Position numbers and translations under genes: made by a program. This document shows positions 24,800-33,207 of a stretch of DNA of 33,264 nt, one piece after another. The first letter of the stretch is position 1. Each line of letters begins with the position of its first letter. The notes below the pieces were generated by a model, which made no database searches, was not told the DNA's origin, and saw nothing but the letters and a program-made list of their open reading frames with translations. The stretch is from CAYFNK01 sp964474895 (GTDB taxonomy: Archaea; Nanobdellota; Nanobdellia; SCGC-AAA011-G17; PNOQ01), in the NCBI GenBank assembly GCA_964474895.1, contig CAYYUK010000007.1:1-33264 (forward strand). The letters run 5' to 3'.

Positions 24800-27402
24800 A
24801 AGGATATCTTTTTTTGGTGGTTTTTTTGTTTTTTGTTAGTGGGGTCTATGCTGCTGCACCTATTTTAGACTCAATTGTGACCCCCCAAAATTTGACTGAA
24901 AGTGTTGCTTATACATATGTTGTTAATGCTACAGATCCTGAAGGCGGGAATGTTACTTTTTCTGATGATACTTCTAATTTTGATATTTCAAGAGTTAATG
25001 GAACTTCAGCCCTTATTTCGTTTACTCCAACTAATGGCATGGTTGGTAATTTTACTGCAGTTATTATTGTTAGGGATGCAGAAGGATTAATTGATGCCCA
25101 AGCAGTTGTTTATATCGTTAATGGATTGCCTAGTTTTGATAATCTTGGTGATAAAAATGTAACTGCCGGTCAAGAATTTTATTATAATATGGATGCTACA
25201 GATCCTGAAGATGATTCTGCCAATTTAAATTTTTCCAGTAATTCTTCATTGTTTACTATAAATTCTAGCACTGGTGAAATCAATTATACAACCTTAATTT
25301 CAGAGGTTGCAGTTTATAGCATAAATGTTACTGTTAGAGATACAAAAAATGCTAGTACTTCTGGCATATTTTCTTGGGCAGTTAATGATCAGCCTAATTT
25401 GACCACCATACCAAATGGTAGTGCAATGGAAGATGTTCTTTTTGAATTAAATATAAGTGATTACATTAATGATACTGTTGGAGTTTTAAACTTTACAGAT
25501 AATAGTAGTTTATTTGAAATTGGTCTTTCTTCTGGAATAATTAATTTTACTCCAGGCAATGCCGATAACGGTAGCTTCATTATTAATATTACTACTTTTG
25601 ATAGCTATGGGCTATTTGATTCTGAACTTTGGGGTTTGAATGTTACATGGGTAAATGATGCTCCTATTTTTTCCAATATTTCCAATCAAACTTCATATAA
25701 TGGGCAGACTTTTGAGCTTGATATTAATGCTACCGATGAGGAAAATCATACAATATCTTATTACGATAATTCCTCTTTATTTGATATAAACATAAGTACT
25801 GGCTTAATTAATTTGTCCGTGAATAGTAGTGTGCTTGATAGTTATTCAATAAATATAACTGTCAACGATAGTTTGGGGGCTACTTATTCAAGTGTATTCT
25901 ATTTGACTTTGTCGAATAATGGTGCACCAGTTTTCCCTGCTAATCAAGTTATCAATATCAATGTTAGTTCTGATACTTATGTTGATTCTCAATTTAATAA
26001 TACAAACTATTATGGGGCAGATAGTTTAAGAATTTCGAATTTAACAGATTCTATTAAAAGATCTTATTTGAATTTTAGCCTTGATCAAATTCCTTCGATT
26101 GCAAATATTTCTTTTGCTTCCTTAAATTTGACTATTAGTTCAGAACTTACAGATGCCAACTTGTCTCTTTATGAAGTAAATTCTAGTTGGGATGAAACAA
26201 ATATTACTTTTATTAATCAACCAATTATTAATATAACACCAAGAGCAAATGTTTCTTCTGGAGTTGCCGAGGCAATGGACAGTTTTTCAATTACCGATGT
26301 GATTACTAGCTGGCTTGCAGGAAATTGTTCAAAATATGGATTTTCTCTTAGATTACAAAATGATTCAGATAGTTCTGGGAATATTTCTTATTATTCTTCA
26401 GATTCTTCTAATAGTTCTAAATGGCCACATTTGTACGTTAATTATAGTAGCAATATACAGGATCAAACTTTGGCTGCAGATTCAACTCTTTCTGATATTT
26501 TTGATTTGGATAATTATTTTTATGATTCTGATGGGGACCAACTAAATTATAATGTTACAGTTCATGATGATATTAATGTTAGCATCGATTCTGATAATGT
26601 TGTTAGCATAACTGCTTCTAGTGGCTTTTCTGGTGATGCTTCTTTTGTTTTTAATGCAAGTGATGCAGTTAATTCTACATTAAGTAATAGCTTTACAATT
26701 ACTGTTACATCCGACAGTTCTCCATCTACTAGTACGTCATCCAGTGGTGGGGGTGGCAGTTCAAAGAAAATAGCTTCCTTGAATATAATTTTGGATGTAG
26801 ACAGACAAACAATTAGTAAAGGTGAAACAATGTATGTACCAGCTATATTGCAAAATAATGGTGATGTTACTATAAGTAATTTGGATTTAAGTTTGGAAGC
26901 GAATAAACAAGGATTATTGTTATCCTTGACTGTTGATTCTATTTCTAGACTTAGGTCTGACAAGGAAGAAGAAACTACTTTAGTAATAAATGCAGTTAAT
27001 CCGTTGCCAGGTAGCTATATAGTTACTTTTAATGCACTTGCATCTTCTCCGGATCTTGATGAATCTGCGATTCTTGTTTTAGATGTTCTTAATGAACAAG
27101 AAGAGTTATCTCAAGAACTTTTATCTGCGCAAGACTTTTTTAGAAATAATCCTGAGTGTTTGGAGTTACAAGAATTGGTAGATAAGGCTGGAGATTATTT
27201 GAATTTGGGCAATTATGACGAGGCAAGAAGTAATTTGGATATGGCTATGGAGGCTTGTAAGAATATAATTAGATCTCCTGAACTTGAAAAATCTCCAAGT
27301 TTTCCTTCATTGGGTAAAATATTATTATTTTTAACGTTGGTTACAATTGTTTCTGTTTTATTGTATACTATATTTACTAGATTAAGATTTAAATGGAGAT
27401 AG
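24793..27402 (+). CDS. Large multi-Ig surface protein with DNRLRE-like domain and C-terminal anchor
   Basis: 869 residues. Signal peptide 1-20, then about four cadherin/putative-Ig repeats (pattern LFDINISTGLINLS), then a DNRLRE-like domain (about 385-560) with SDTYVDSQFNNTNYYGADSL and SWDETNITFINQP. A further Ig-like repeat, a Ser/Gly linker (SSGGGGSS) and a CARDB/Ig-like domain (about 655-770) follow. A short helical hairpin (LGNYDEARSNLDMAMEACK) precedes the membrane segment near 845-863 and a 5-6 residue basic tail. N-x-S/T sequons are dense. DNRLRE domains are found in archaeal and bacterial cell-surface or glycan-related proteins. As the last gene of the MoxR cluster it may be a client. 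Its 3' end overlaps convergent gatE by 14 bases. Confidence 0.8.
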   Translation: MVKGYLFLVVFLFFVSGVYAAAPILDSIVTPQNLTESVAYTYVVNATDPEGGNVTFSDDTSNFDISRVNGTSALISFTPTNGMVGNFTAVIIVRDAEGLIDAQAVVYIVNGLPSFDNLGDKNVTAGQEFYYNMDATDPEDDSANLNFSSNSSLFTINSSTGEINYTTLISEVAVYSINVTVRDTKNASTSGIFSWAVNDQPNLTTIPNGSAMEDVLFELNISDYINDTVGVLNFTDNSSLFEIGLSSGIINFTPGNADNGSFIINITTFDSYGLFDSELWGLNVTWVNDAPIFSNISNQTSYNGQTFELDINATDEENHTISYYDNSSLFDINISTGLINLSVNSSVLDSYSINITVNDSLGATYSSVFYLTLSNNGAPVFPANQVININVSSDTYVDSQFNNTNYYGADSLRISNLTDSIKRSYLNFSLDQIPSIANISFASLNLTISSELTDANLSLYEVNSSWDETNITFINQPIINITPRANVSSGVAEAMDSFSITDVITSWLAGNCSKYGFSLRLQNDSDSSGNISYYSSDSSNSSKWPHLYVNYSSNIQDQTLAADSTLSDIFDLDNYFYDSDGDQLNYNVTVHDDINVSIDSDNVVSITASSGFSGDASFVFNASDAVNSTLSNSFTITVTSDSSPSTSTSSSGGGGSSKKIASLNIILDVDRQTISKGETMYVPAILQNNGDVTISNLDLSLEANKQGLLLSLTVDSISRLRSDKEEETTLVINAVNPLPGSYIVTFNALASSPDLDESAILVLDVLNEQEELSQELLSAQDFFRNNPECLELQELVDKAGDYLNLGNYDEARSNLDMAMEACKNIIRSPELEKSPSFPSLGKILLFLTLVTIVSVLLYTIFTRLRFKWR

Positions 27403-28798
27403 CATCTTTTAATTTTTTGTGTAATAATTTTCCATCAACTTTTCCTTTGAATTTTTTCATTAATTCTCCAATTAGTATGTTAATACTTCTTTCTCCTTTT
27501 TCTTTTATTAGTTTTTGATTCTTTTTTATTAGTTCTTTTATTTCTTTGTCTATTGTTTTTTCATCTATTTTTTTGAAAGTTGGTTTTTTTCCTTTGCTTA
27601 TTTGTAGGAGAATATCTTTTATTGAATCCTTATTTATTTCTTTTTTTTCTAATGCTTTCAAAATTAAATTAAAGTCTTCTTTTTTGAAGTTGTAGTCTAT
27701 TTCATACCTTGTTTTTAATTCCTTGGGGATTTCTATTAGGATGTGTGCTATAATTTTTTTGTCTAATTTAAAGTTGTAATCATTTATGTTAATATTTTGT
27801 TTTACTAACTCTGTTGCTATATTTGTTGGTATTTTTAGTTTTTGATAGTTTTTTATTTTTTCAGAGATTAATTCTGGGAGTTTTATCTTTTTGAGAATTT
27901 GATTTGTGATTATTATTGGTTTTATATCTGTTTCAGGATACATTCTTGCTGCTCCAGGCATCGGTCTTAAGAATTCTGTTTTTCCATCAGGTGTTGCTTT
28001 TCTTACTTCTTCTTTTGTCTTACTTTTTTGTTGTCTTTTTACTTCGTTTTCTATTATTCTTGGTATTTTTCTTAAATCTTGGAAGCCTTTTATTTCTACT
28101 CTTGCACCTTGTTTGATTGAAACATTTACATCTTGTCTTATTGTTCCTATCCCTCTTTTTACTTTGTTTGTAGATCTTAGAACCATTCCTAGAAGTTCTG
28201 CAGTTTCTTTTGCATGTTCCGGATCTTTTATGTCTGGCTCTGTTGCTATTTCTATTAATGGAATTCCAAGTCTATCTAAATTGAATGTAACAGACTTTTT
28301 ATCTTCCTTTGTTTTTCTTGCTGCGTCTTCTTCTAAGCAAATTGTTGAAATTCTTACAATTCCTTTAGAAGTGTTTATTATTCCATTTCTTGCTATTAAA
28401 GCTGTTCTTTGGAATCCAGAAGTGTTTGAGCCGTCAACTACGGTTTTCCTCATTACTTGAATCTCATCGGGGATTGTTGCCTTGAATAGAATTGCTATTT
28501 GTAATGCTGTTTCTAATGCTTCTTTGTTTATTGAATGTGGTGGCTCTTCATCGTATTCTACAGAGCATGTGTTTTCTTTGTTTGCTTGGTAAATGAATGT
28601 TTTCCCTTTTAGTTGTTCATATTGTGCTGCTGCATCTATTTTTTCTGATTCTCCCTTTGCAGCTCTTAGTTTCCTTTTTATTGTTATATCTTGCTTGTTG
28701 TCTGTTAAAACAGATGGGCAATCACAGAATAATTTATGAGTTTCTAGCTGCTGGTGGATTTCTAATCCTGCTTTGAAGCCTAATTGTTTATAGTTCAT
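27389..28798 (-). CDS. gatE: Glu-tRNA(Gln) amidotransferase subunit E, short form
   Basis: Converts Glu-tRNA(Gln) to Gln-tRNA(Gln) with GatD: GatE binds the tRNA and phosphorylates the Glu, while GatD supplies ammonia. Signatures: GLEIHQQLETHKLFCDCPS at the start, CSVEYDEEPPH, ARVEIKGFQDLRKI, and the archaeal hallmark RPMPGAARMYPETDI. The C-terminal helical tail (YqeY-like) ends with KVDGKLLHKKL. At 469 residues it is about 150 short of usual GatE. The AspRS-like (GAD) insertion domain that normally lies between the EVKRQ helix and the ARMYPETD segment is missing: EVKRQQKSK runs directly to EEVRKATPDG. The start overlaps the stop of the upstream surface gene (ATGA). Confidence 0.95.
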   Translation of the reverse strand: MNYKQLGFKAGLEIHQQLETHKLFCDCPSVLTDNKQDITIKRKLRAAKGESEKIDAAAQYEQLKGKTFIYQANKENTCSVEYDEEPPHSINKEALETALQIAILFKATIPDEIQVMRKTVVDGSNTSGFQRTALIARNGIINTSKGIVRISTICLEEDAARKTKEDKKSVTFNLDRLGIPLIEIATEPDIKDPEHAKETAELLGMVLRSTNKVKRGIGTIRQDVNVSIKQGARVEIKGFQDLRKIPRIIENEVKRQQKSKTKEEVRKATPDGKTEFLRPMPGAARMYPETDIKPIIITNQILKKIKLPELISEKIKNYQKLKIPTNIATELVKQNININDYNFKLDKKIIAHILIEIPKELKTRYEIDYNFKKEDFNLILKALEKKEINKDSIKDILLQISKGKKPTFKKIDEKTIDKEIKELIKKNQKLIKEKGERSINILIGELMKKFKGKVDGKLLHKKLKDAISI

Positions 28799-30483
28799 TT
28801 TTTCTTTGATTTTCTACTTTTTTTCCTAGTTCTTTTTCTTCTTTTTGGTTTTTTGGGTTTCCAAATTTTGAATAGAGTAATTGTTGCAATTGTTGAAAGA
28901 ACTACTATAGTAGCTATAATTAGCATTAGTTTTGTTGTGAATATTGTTTCTTCTTGAATTGTTTTAGTTACTTCAAACTCTTTTGAGAATGTTGCTATTT
29001 CATTTGCATTACTTGTTAGTGTACAAGTGTATATATAGATTCCAGCGGTTATGTTTTCAGGAATTATGAGATTTTTTTCTATATTTAATTTATTTTCTAC
29101 TTGGATTGATTCACTTGTTGCATTTATTATATTTGATTCGTTATCATTTAATTCGCAGTCCAATTGGGCTGTTGCTGTTGCTGTTTTTTGATTTTGTAAT
29201 GAAATATTTATTGTTAAGTTGCTTCCCGGATTTATACTTTCGTTTATAGTTGGAATGTCTATTGTTAGTGTAATTACAGGTATTGGTTCTTGATTGTTAT
29301 TGTTTTGGTTGTTATTATCATTTTCTTGCTGTGGGGGATCTTCTGCAGGTGGTGGGGTGTCTGGCGGATTGTCGTTTTCTTCTTCGTCCTCTTCTTCAAT
29401 TGTGGTAAAGTTTAAGATATCTGATGTTATTGTGTAGTTATCTTCATCTGTTGCGTTTATTTTCCAGTAATATGTTGTGTTTAATATTAATGTAGGGCTG
29501 TATGATGTTTCTTGTTGATTTTGAGATACTGTTTGTAAGTCATCAATATTTGTTCCAAAAGAAACTGTAAAATTTAAGATGTCATTATCTTCATCTGTTG
29601 CTATCCAAGAAAGATTGCTATCTAAAGATACTTCAGTTGCTCCTGCTGTTGGCGAAAAACTTGTTAATGTAGGTATTGTATCGTTTAATTCTGCCCCGCC
29701 CGAGTAGGTTGGAACTGTAAATTCGAATATTTCCGAGGTGTCTTCCACACAAAATATGTTGTAAGATGTTATTTTCCAGTAATGAGTTTTTTCTTCTAAA
29801 TTTTCTAGTGTGTATTCTGTTTCTGGTGTTGCATGTGAAATTAGTTCTAGTGGTTCAATATCTCCGAAATATACATCATATTTTATATTGTTGTTGTAAT
29901 TTGGATCTACTGCAGACCACGTTAATGTTATATTTTCACTAGTATTTGAATTGTTTGTTGGCGAAATTAAGTTTACAGGAGCTGGCAGTGGTCCAATCCA
30001 GATTTCCCCTTTAGTTATGTATGCTAGGTGAATTAATTCTATGACATCTTCCAAGTCAGATATTCCATTTTCAGTTAAGTCTATCCTACACTGTAGTTTG
30101 TCTGTTATTGTTCCGCTTTCTAGGTTTATTAGCCAGATTAATTTGTGGATGTCTTGAATATCATAATTATTGTCTTCGTAGGTATTTCCTAGTTTGTTAC
30201 AGAAGAAATCAGTGCAAGGCATTGTTGGTGAAATTGTCCTTGAGCCATCCTTCAAATATGCTTCTAATTCTTGAATGTCTTCTGCGTTTGAATCTATTGC
30301 AATTTCTATTGCTCGTTGTAATTCTGGAGTTATCATCGGAGGTTTTGTATATTCATCTATTTCTATTTGTGGTGCTAGCTTTGGTGCTTGGAATATTGTT
30401 GCAATTATTGCAAATGTTAAAATTAAGAATATTGCTATATAGAATAGTTTATTTTTATCTAGAAATTTAGTACCTCTTTTCAT
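28795..30483 (-). CDS. Surface protein with dockerin-like region, two FN3 domains and two membrane segments
   Basis: 562 residues. An N-terminal membrane segment (about 13-33) and a C-terminal one (about 513-535) bracket an outer part; a Lys/Arg tail (536-562) lies inside. The outer part has two weak dockerin-like helix-loop pairs (YDIQDIHKLIWLINLESG; DLTENGISDLEDVIELIHLA), two FN3-like domains (NISPT/TWSAVDPN...THYWKITS; NLSWIATDED...TTYYWKINA), an acidic Pro/Asn/Gln linker and an Ig-like domain. The dockerin calcium residues are only partly present. It lies between gatD and gatE and its stop overlaps the gatE start by 4 bases, so gatE translation may depend on it. No link in function to the amidotransferase is known. 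A separate TATA box is present. Confidence 0.75.
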   Translation of the reverse strand: MKRGTKFLDKNKLFYIAIFLILTFAIIATIFQAPKLAPQIEIDEYTKPPMITPELQRAIEIAIDSNAEDIQELEAYLKDGSRTISPTMPCTDFFCNKLGNTYEDNNYDIQDIHKLIWLINLESGTITDKLQCRIDLTENGISDLEDVIELIHLAYITKGEIWIGPLPAPVNLISPTNNSNTSENITLTWSAVDPNYNNNIKYDVYFGDIEPLELISHATPETEYTLENLEEKTHYWKITSYNIFCVEDTSEIFEFTVPTYSGGAELNDTIPTLTSFSPTAGATEVSLDSNLSWIATDEDNDILNFTVSFGTNIDDLQTVSQNQQETSYSPTLILNTTYYWKINATDEDNYTITSDILNFTTIEEEDEEENDNPPDTPPPAEDPPQQENDNNNQNNNNQEPIPVITLTIDIPTINESINPGSNLTINISLQNQKTATATAQLDCELNDNESNIINATSESIQVENKLNIEKNLIIPENITAGIYIYTCTLTSNANEIATFSKEFEVTKTIQEETIFTTKLMLIIATIVVLSTIATITLFKIWKPKKPKRRKRTRKKSRKSKKK

Positions 30484-30506
30484 TGAAGATGTATTTGATT
30501 TGTTGT

Positions 30507-30515
30507 TTTTATATG
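30507..30515 (-). promoter_or_regulatory. TATA-like box for the surface protein/gatE pair
   Basis: On the minus strand ATATAAAAA is centred about 28 bases before ATG 30483, inside the 45-base gap after gatD. This suggests a leaderless transcript, so the pair can be expressed apart from gatD. Confidence 0.5.
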
Positions 30516-30528
30516 TTTTGGATAGATT

Positions 30529-31797
30529 TTATAAGAATTCGTTCTTTATTCTTGGATTGATTTCGCCTTTTAAATCTTTTTGAATTAATTCTCTAGCTTT
30601 TTTCTTATTATTTGACAAAAGCCAAGCTAATTTAAGAAAAGCTGTTTCAGTTGTCATATCCGAACCAGGAATTATTCCTATTTCTAACAATTCACGCTGT
30701 GGAGAGTAAATATTCATGTTAACTCTACCGAAGATACATTGAGAAGTCATTACTACAGGGATTTTTTTGGCTAAGGTTTCTATTGCTTTTTTGTTTTTAT
30801 CATTTATTTTGGAAATTGGATCAAAGCTTTTTGCTGGTACGTGGCCTAATCCAGTTCCTTCTATAATTAATCCGTCATGATTCTTGAAATGTAGAAAATC
30901 TTCTGGAAATAAACAGGTATGGGATTTTAGAATTCCAATTTTCAAATCTTTTTTGATAAATTTGGCATTCATTGTGCCGGGAACTTCTTTTTTGTTGAAA
31001 AATGATTGGACTTTTCCTTCTTTGCTAACTGTTGCAAGAACTTCTGAATTAATTGGCTTGAAAGCATCTCTTCTTGATGTATGCATTTTTCTCGATTTAA
31101 GAGAAGGTAAGATATCACAAGAATCATCTGATGAATTGGAGTGCATACAAATAGCTACTCCTTTGAAGTTTGATTTTGCAATAAATTTTGTTGCACAGTA
31201 TAGGTTTAGGTATGCGTCTGAGCTTCCTCTGTCAGAGCTTCTTTGTGATCCAACTAAGATTATTGGAATGTTAACTTTGTCTAAAATTAATGCTAAAGCA
31301 GCTGCTGTGTAATGCAACGTGTCTGTTCCGTGAGTAATTATTATTCCTTTTACCTTTTTTTTGACTTCTTTTAGTATTTCCCTGGCAATTAAATTGTAAT
31401 GTTCGAATCTTAGAGATTCAGATTGCATATTTCTGATTAAACGAGTATCAATATTTGCCAAATGTGATAATTCTGGGTAAGTTTCAAGTATTTCTGATGG
31501 TGTGAATTTAGCTATAACTCCGCCAGTTTCGTAGTCTACTTTTGAGGCGATGGTCCCTCCAGTGTGTAGAATTGAGATTTTTGATAATGATTTTTTATTT
31601 GTTATTTTTAGTTTTTTTTCCTTCTTTGTGGATTGTTTCTTTAGAACTTTCTTTAATTTTATCTTTTTTTTATCAATTCCTATGTTGTATCCAGAGTTTA
31701 ACTTTAGAACTAAGTAATTATTTGTTGATTCAGGCATTAGAATTCCTTTAAAGGATTCTTTTGCAGTTTTGACTTCTATGTAATCACCAATGTTCAT
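30529..31797 (-). CDS. gatD: Glu-tRNA(Gln) amidotransferase subunit D (asparaginase-like)
   Basis: 422 residues, normal length. It is the glutaminase/asparaginase-type subunit that releases ammonia for GatE. A small N-terminal beta-barrel (about 1-60) is followed by the asparaginase fold with ILHTGGTIAS (catalytic Thr82), THGTDTLHYTA (Thr158, Asp159), VGSQRSSDRGSSD, and Lys237 in SRKMHTSRRDAF. This is the full Thr-Thr-Asp-Lys set. The later part has IEGTGLGHVP and a FGRVNMNIYS motif. It is read divergently from ftsZ and from the candidate small RNA. A TATA box 26 bases upstream implies a leaderless start at ATG 31797. Confidence 0.97.
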   Translation of the reverse strand: MNIGDYIEVKTAKESFKGILMPESTNNYLVLKLNSGYNIGIDKKKIKLKKVLKKQSTKKEKKLKITNKKSLSKISILHTGGTIASKVDYETGGVIAKFTPSEILETYPELSHLANIDTRLIRNMQSESLRFEHYNLIAREILKEVKKKVKGIIITHGTDTLHYTAAALALILDKVNIPIILVGSQRSSDRGSSDAYLNLYCATKFIAKSNFKGVAICMHSNSSDDSCDILPSLKSRKMHTSRRDAFKPINSEVLATVSKEGKVQSFFNKKEVPGTMNAKFIKKDLKIGILKSHTCLFPEDFLHFKNHDGLIIEGTGLGHVPAKSFDPISKINDKNKKAIETLAKKIPVVMTSQCIFGRVNMNIYSPQRELLEIGIIPGSDMTTETAFLKLAWLLSNNKKKARELIQKDLKGEINPRIKNEFL

Positions 31798-31818
31798 AAT
31801 TAGGTAAATTATTTTTGA

Positions 31819-31827
31819 ATTATATAA
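31819..31827 (-). promoter_or_regulatory. TATA box for gatD
   Basis: On the minus strand TTATATAAT lies about 26 bases before ATG 31797, preceded by a purine-rich BRE-like stretch. Confidence 0.6.
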
Positions 31828-31890
31828 GCTTTTTCTTAGTAAAAATTAGTTTCCTATTTACTTAAAAGTATATTTTGCAGTCAATTAATA

Positions 31891-31898
31891 TTTATATA
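31891..31898 (+). promoter_or_regulatory. TATA box of the candidate small RNA
   Basis: TTTATATA is centred about 26 bases before 31921, the base at which the first TTGGCG hairpin begins. No start codon of a plausible gene lies near the predicted transcript start. Confidence 0.55.
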
Positions 31899-31919
31899 CG
31901 TTTTTACTTAAAAATAGTT

Positions 31920-32053
31920 TAGTATTTGGCGATACTATTCGTTTAATTCACGTTTGGCGACGCGGATCGAAACATATTTGGCATGTATTTAAGTTTTCTA
32001 TAGTGTTTTGTGTATTATAGCATAACAAATCAATTGGCGTTAATTTGTTTTCT
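31920..32053 (+). ncRNA. Candidate structured RNA with three TTGGCG-loop hairpins
   Basis: Hairpin 1: TAGTAT/ATACTA stem (31920-31925, 31932-31937), loop TTGGCG. Hairpin 2: CGT/ACG (31951-31953, 31960-31962) plus an outer ATTC/GGAT with one mismatch, loop TTGGCG. Hairpin 3: AACAAAT/ATTTGTT (32024-32030, 32043-32049) plus an inner AA/TT after one C-A mismatch, loop TTGGCG; a T-rich tail follows it, as at a terminator. Between them are a weaker ACAT/ATGT hairpin with an ATTTGGC loop (31972-31986) and a 9-pair hairpin with wobbles (31998-32020). The stems differ in sequence while the loop is constant, which points to an RNA loop recognised by something. The stretch 31949-31969 is the most GC-rich of the region. 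It has its own TATA box, and ftsZ has a separate one downstream. It could instead be a long ftsZ leader or a set of DNA operators. Confidence 0.55.
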
Positions 32054-32073
32054 AGAGAGTAATTAAATTTACT

Positions 32074-32085
32074 CATATAAAAAAA
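32074..32085 (+). promoter_or_regulatory. TATA box for ftsZ
   Basis: CATATAAAAAAA implies a transcript start near 32105, giving a leader of about 20 bases that contains GGGGG (32108-32112) before ATG 32125. Confidence 0.5.
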
Positions 32086-32124
32086 TTATTGTAATGTAAA
32101 CTACAATGGGGGCAAAAATAAAAA

Positions 32125-33207
32125 ATGGAATTTATTATGGAAGAAGCTTTAAAAAACGCTGAAAATGTAAACGATGGTAACAATGATCTTGAGGTTGGTC
32201 AAGCAAATATTAAAGTCATTGGTGTTGGTGGTGCAGGTAATAATATAGTATCTTGGTTACACAAGAAAGGGATTTCTGGTGCGGAAGTGTATGCAGTTAA
32301 TACAGATAAGCAGCATTTGGATGTTTCTTCTGCTGATAAGAAGGTTTTGATAGGGAGAGATCTTACAAGAGGTCTTGGTTGTGGTGGATTTCTAGAAAAG
32401 GGTAGAGAATCTGCTAAAGAAAGTATGTCTGAATTAAAGGAAATATTGAAAGGTGCTGATATGGTCTTTATTTGTTCTGGTGAAGGTGGAGGTACTGGTA
32501 CTGGTGCTGCTCCAATAGTTGCTCAGATAGCTAAAGAAATGGGAGCAATTGTTATTGGTACTGTTACTATGCCATTCGATATCGAAAAGGCTAGAATAGA
32601 TAAGGCTGAGTTTGGTTTGCAGCAGTTAAGGCAAGTTTCTGACACTGTTATCGTAATAGATAATAATAGGTTAGCAAGTATTGCTGGTCAGTTGCCGTTG
32701 AAACAGGCATTTGCTGTGGCTAATGAGCTTTTGAGTACTATGATTAAAGGTATTGTTGAGACAATTGCAGTTCCAAGTTTGGTTAATTTGGATTATGCAG
32801 ATGTTAGGACAATAATGACAAACGGTGGTGTTTCAGTTATTGGTATTGGTGAGTCTAGTACTGCAAACAGGGTTGATGAGGCAGTTCATAGAGCATTGTC
32901 AAATCCTTTGTTAGATGTAAATTATGAGGGTGCGACTGGTGCATTGATTCACATAACTGGTGGAGAGGATTTGCTTTTAGATGACATTGAGAAAGTTGGT
33001 AAAATGATTACTTCTTCTCTTGATAGGGATGCAAATGTAATCTGGGGAGCAAGAATTGAGCCAGGAATGGAAAATAAGCTGAGAATCATGACGATTATCA
33101 CCGGAGTGAATTCCCCATATGTGCTTGGGAAAGTAGATTTGGCAAAAAATAGAGTAGAAAGAGCACAAGTAATGGAAAGTGAGTTGGGGATAGATATGCT
33201 TAAGTGA
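32125..33207 (+). CDS. ftsZ: Cell division GTPase FtsZ
   Basis: 360 residues. The tubulin/FtsZ GTPase that forms the division ring. Landmarks: KVIGVGGAGNNIV (30-42), NTDKQHL, RDLTRGLGCGG, the tubulin signature GEGGGTGTGAAP (119-130), VIVIDNNRL, and the T7 loop NLDYADV with the catalytic acids Asp223 and Asp226. The C-terminal domain ends soon after the fold (GIDMLK). There is no long linker or bacterial C-terminal peptide, as is common in archaea. The first 25 residues are acidic and Asn-rich. ATG 32137 (MEEALKN) is a possible alternative start. Whether it is FtsZ1 or FtsZ2 was not settled from the sequence. The stop codon is part of the terminator stem. Confidence 0.96.
   Translation: MEFIMEEALKNAENVNDGNNDLEVGQANIKVIGVGGAGNNIVSWLHKKGISGAEVYAVNTDKQHLDVSSADKKVLIGRDLTRGLGCGGFLEKGRESAKESMSELKEILKGADMVFICSGEGGGTGTGAAPIVAQIAKEMGAIVIGTVTMPFDIEKARIDKAEFGLQQLRQVSDTVIVIDNNRLASIAGQLPLKQAFAVANELLSTMIKGIVETIAVPSLVNLDYADVRTIMTNGGVSVIGIGESSTANRVDEAVHRALSNPLLDVNYEGATGALIHITGGEDLLLDDIEKVGKMITSSLDRDANVIWGARIEPGMENKLRIMTIITGVNSPYVLGKVDLAKNRVERAQVMESELGIDMLK

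Noticed and set aside
27906..28460. Plus-strand hydrophobic frame opposite gatE
   Set aside because: GatE signatures on the other strand are complete; the hydrophobicity comes from T-rich antisense codons.
31920..32053. tRNA or H/ACA or C/D guide RNA in the ftsZ upstream region
   Set aside because: There is no cloverleaf, no ACA box below the stems and no C/D box pair; the constant feature is only the TTGGCG loop.
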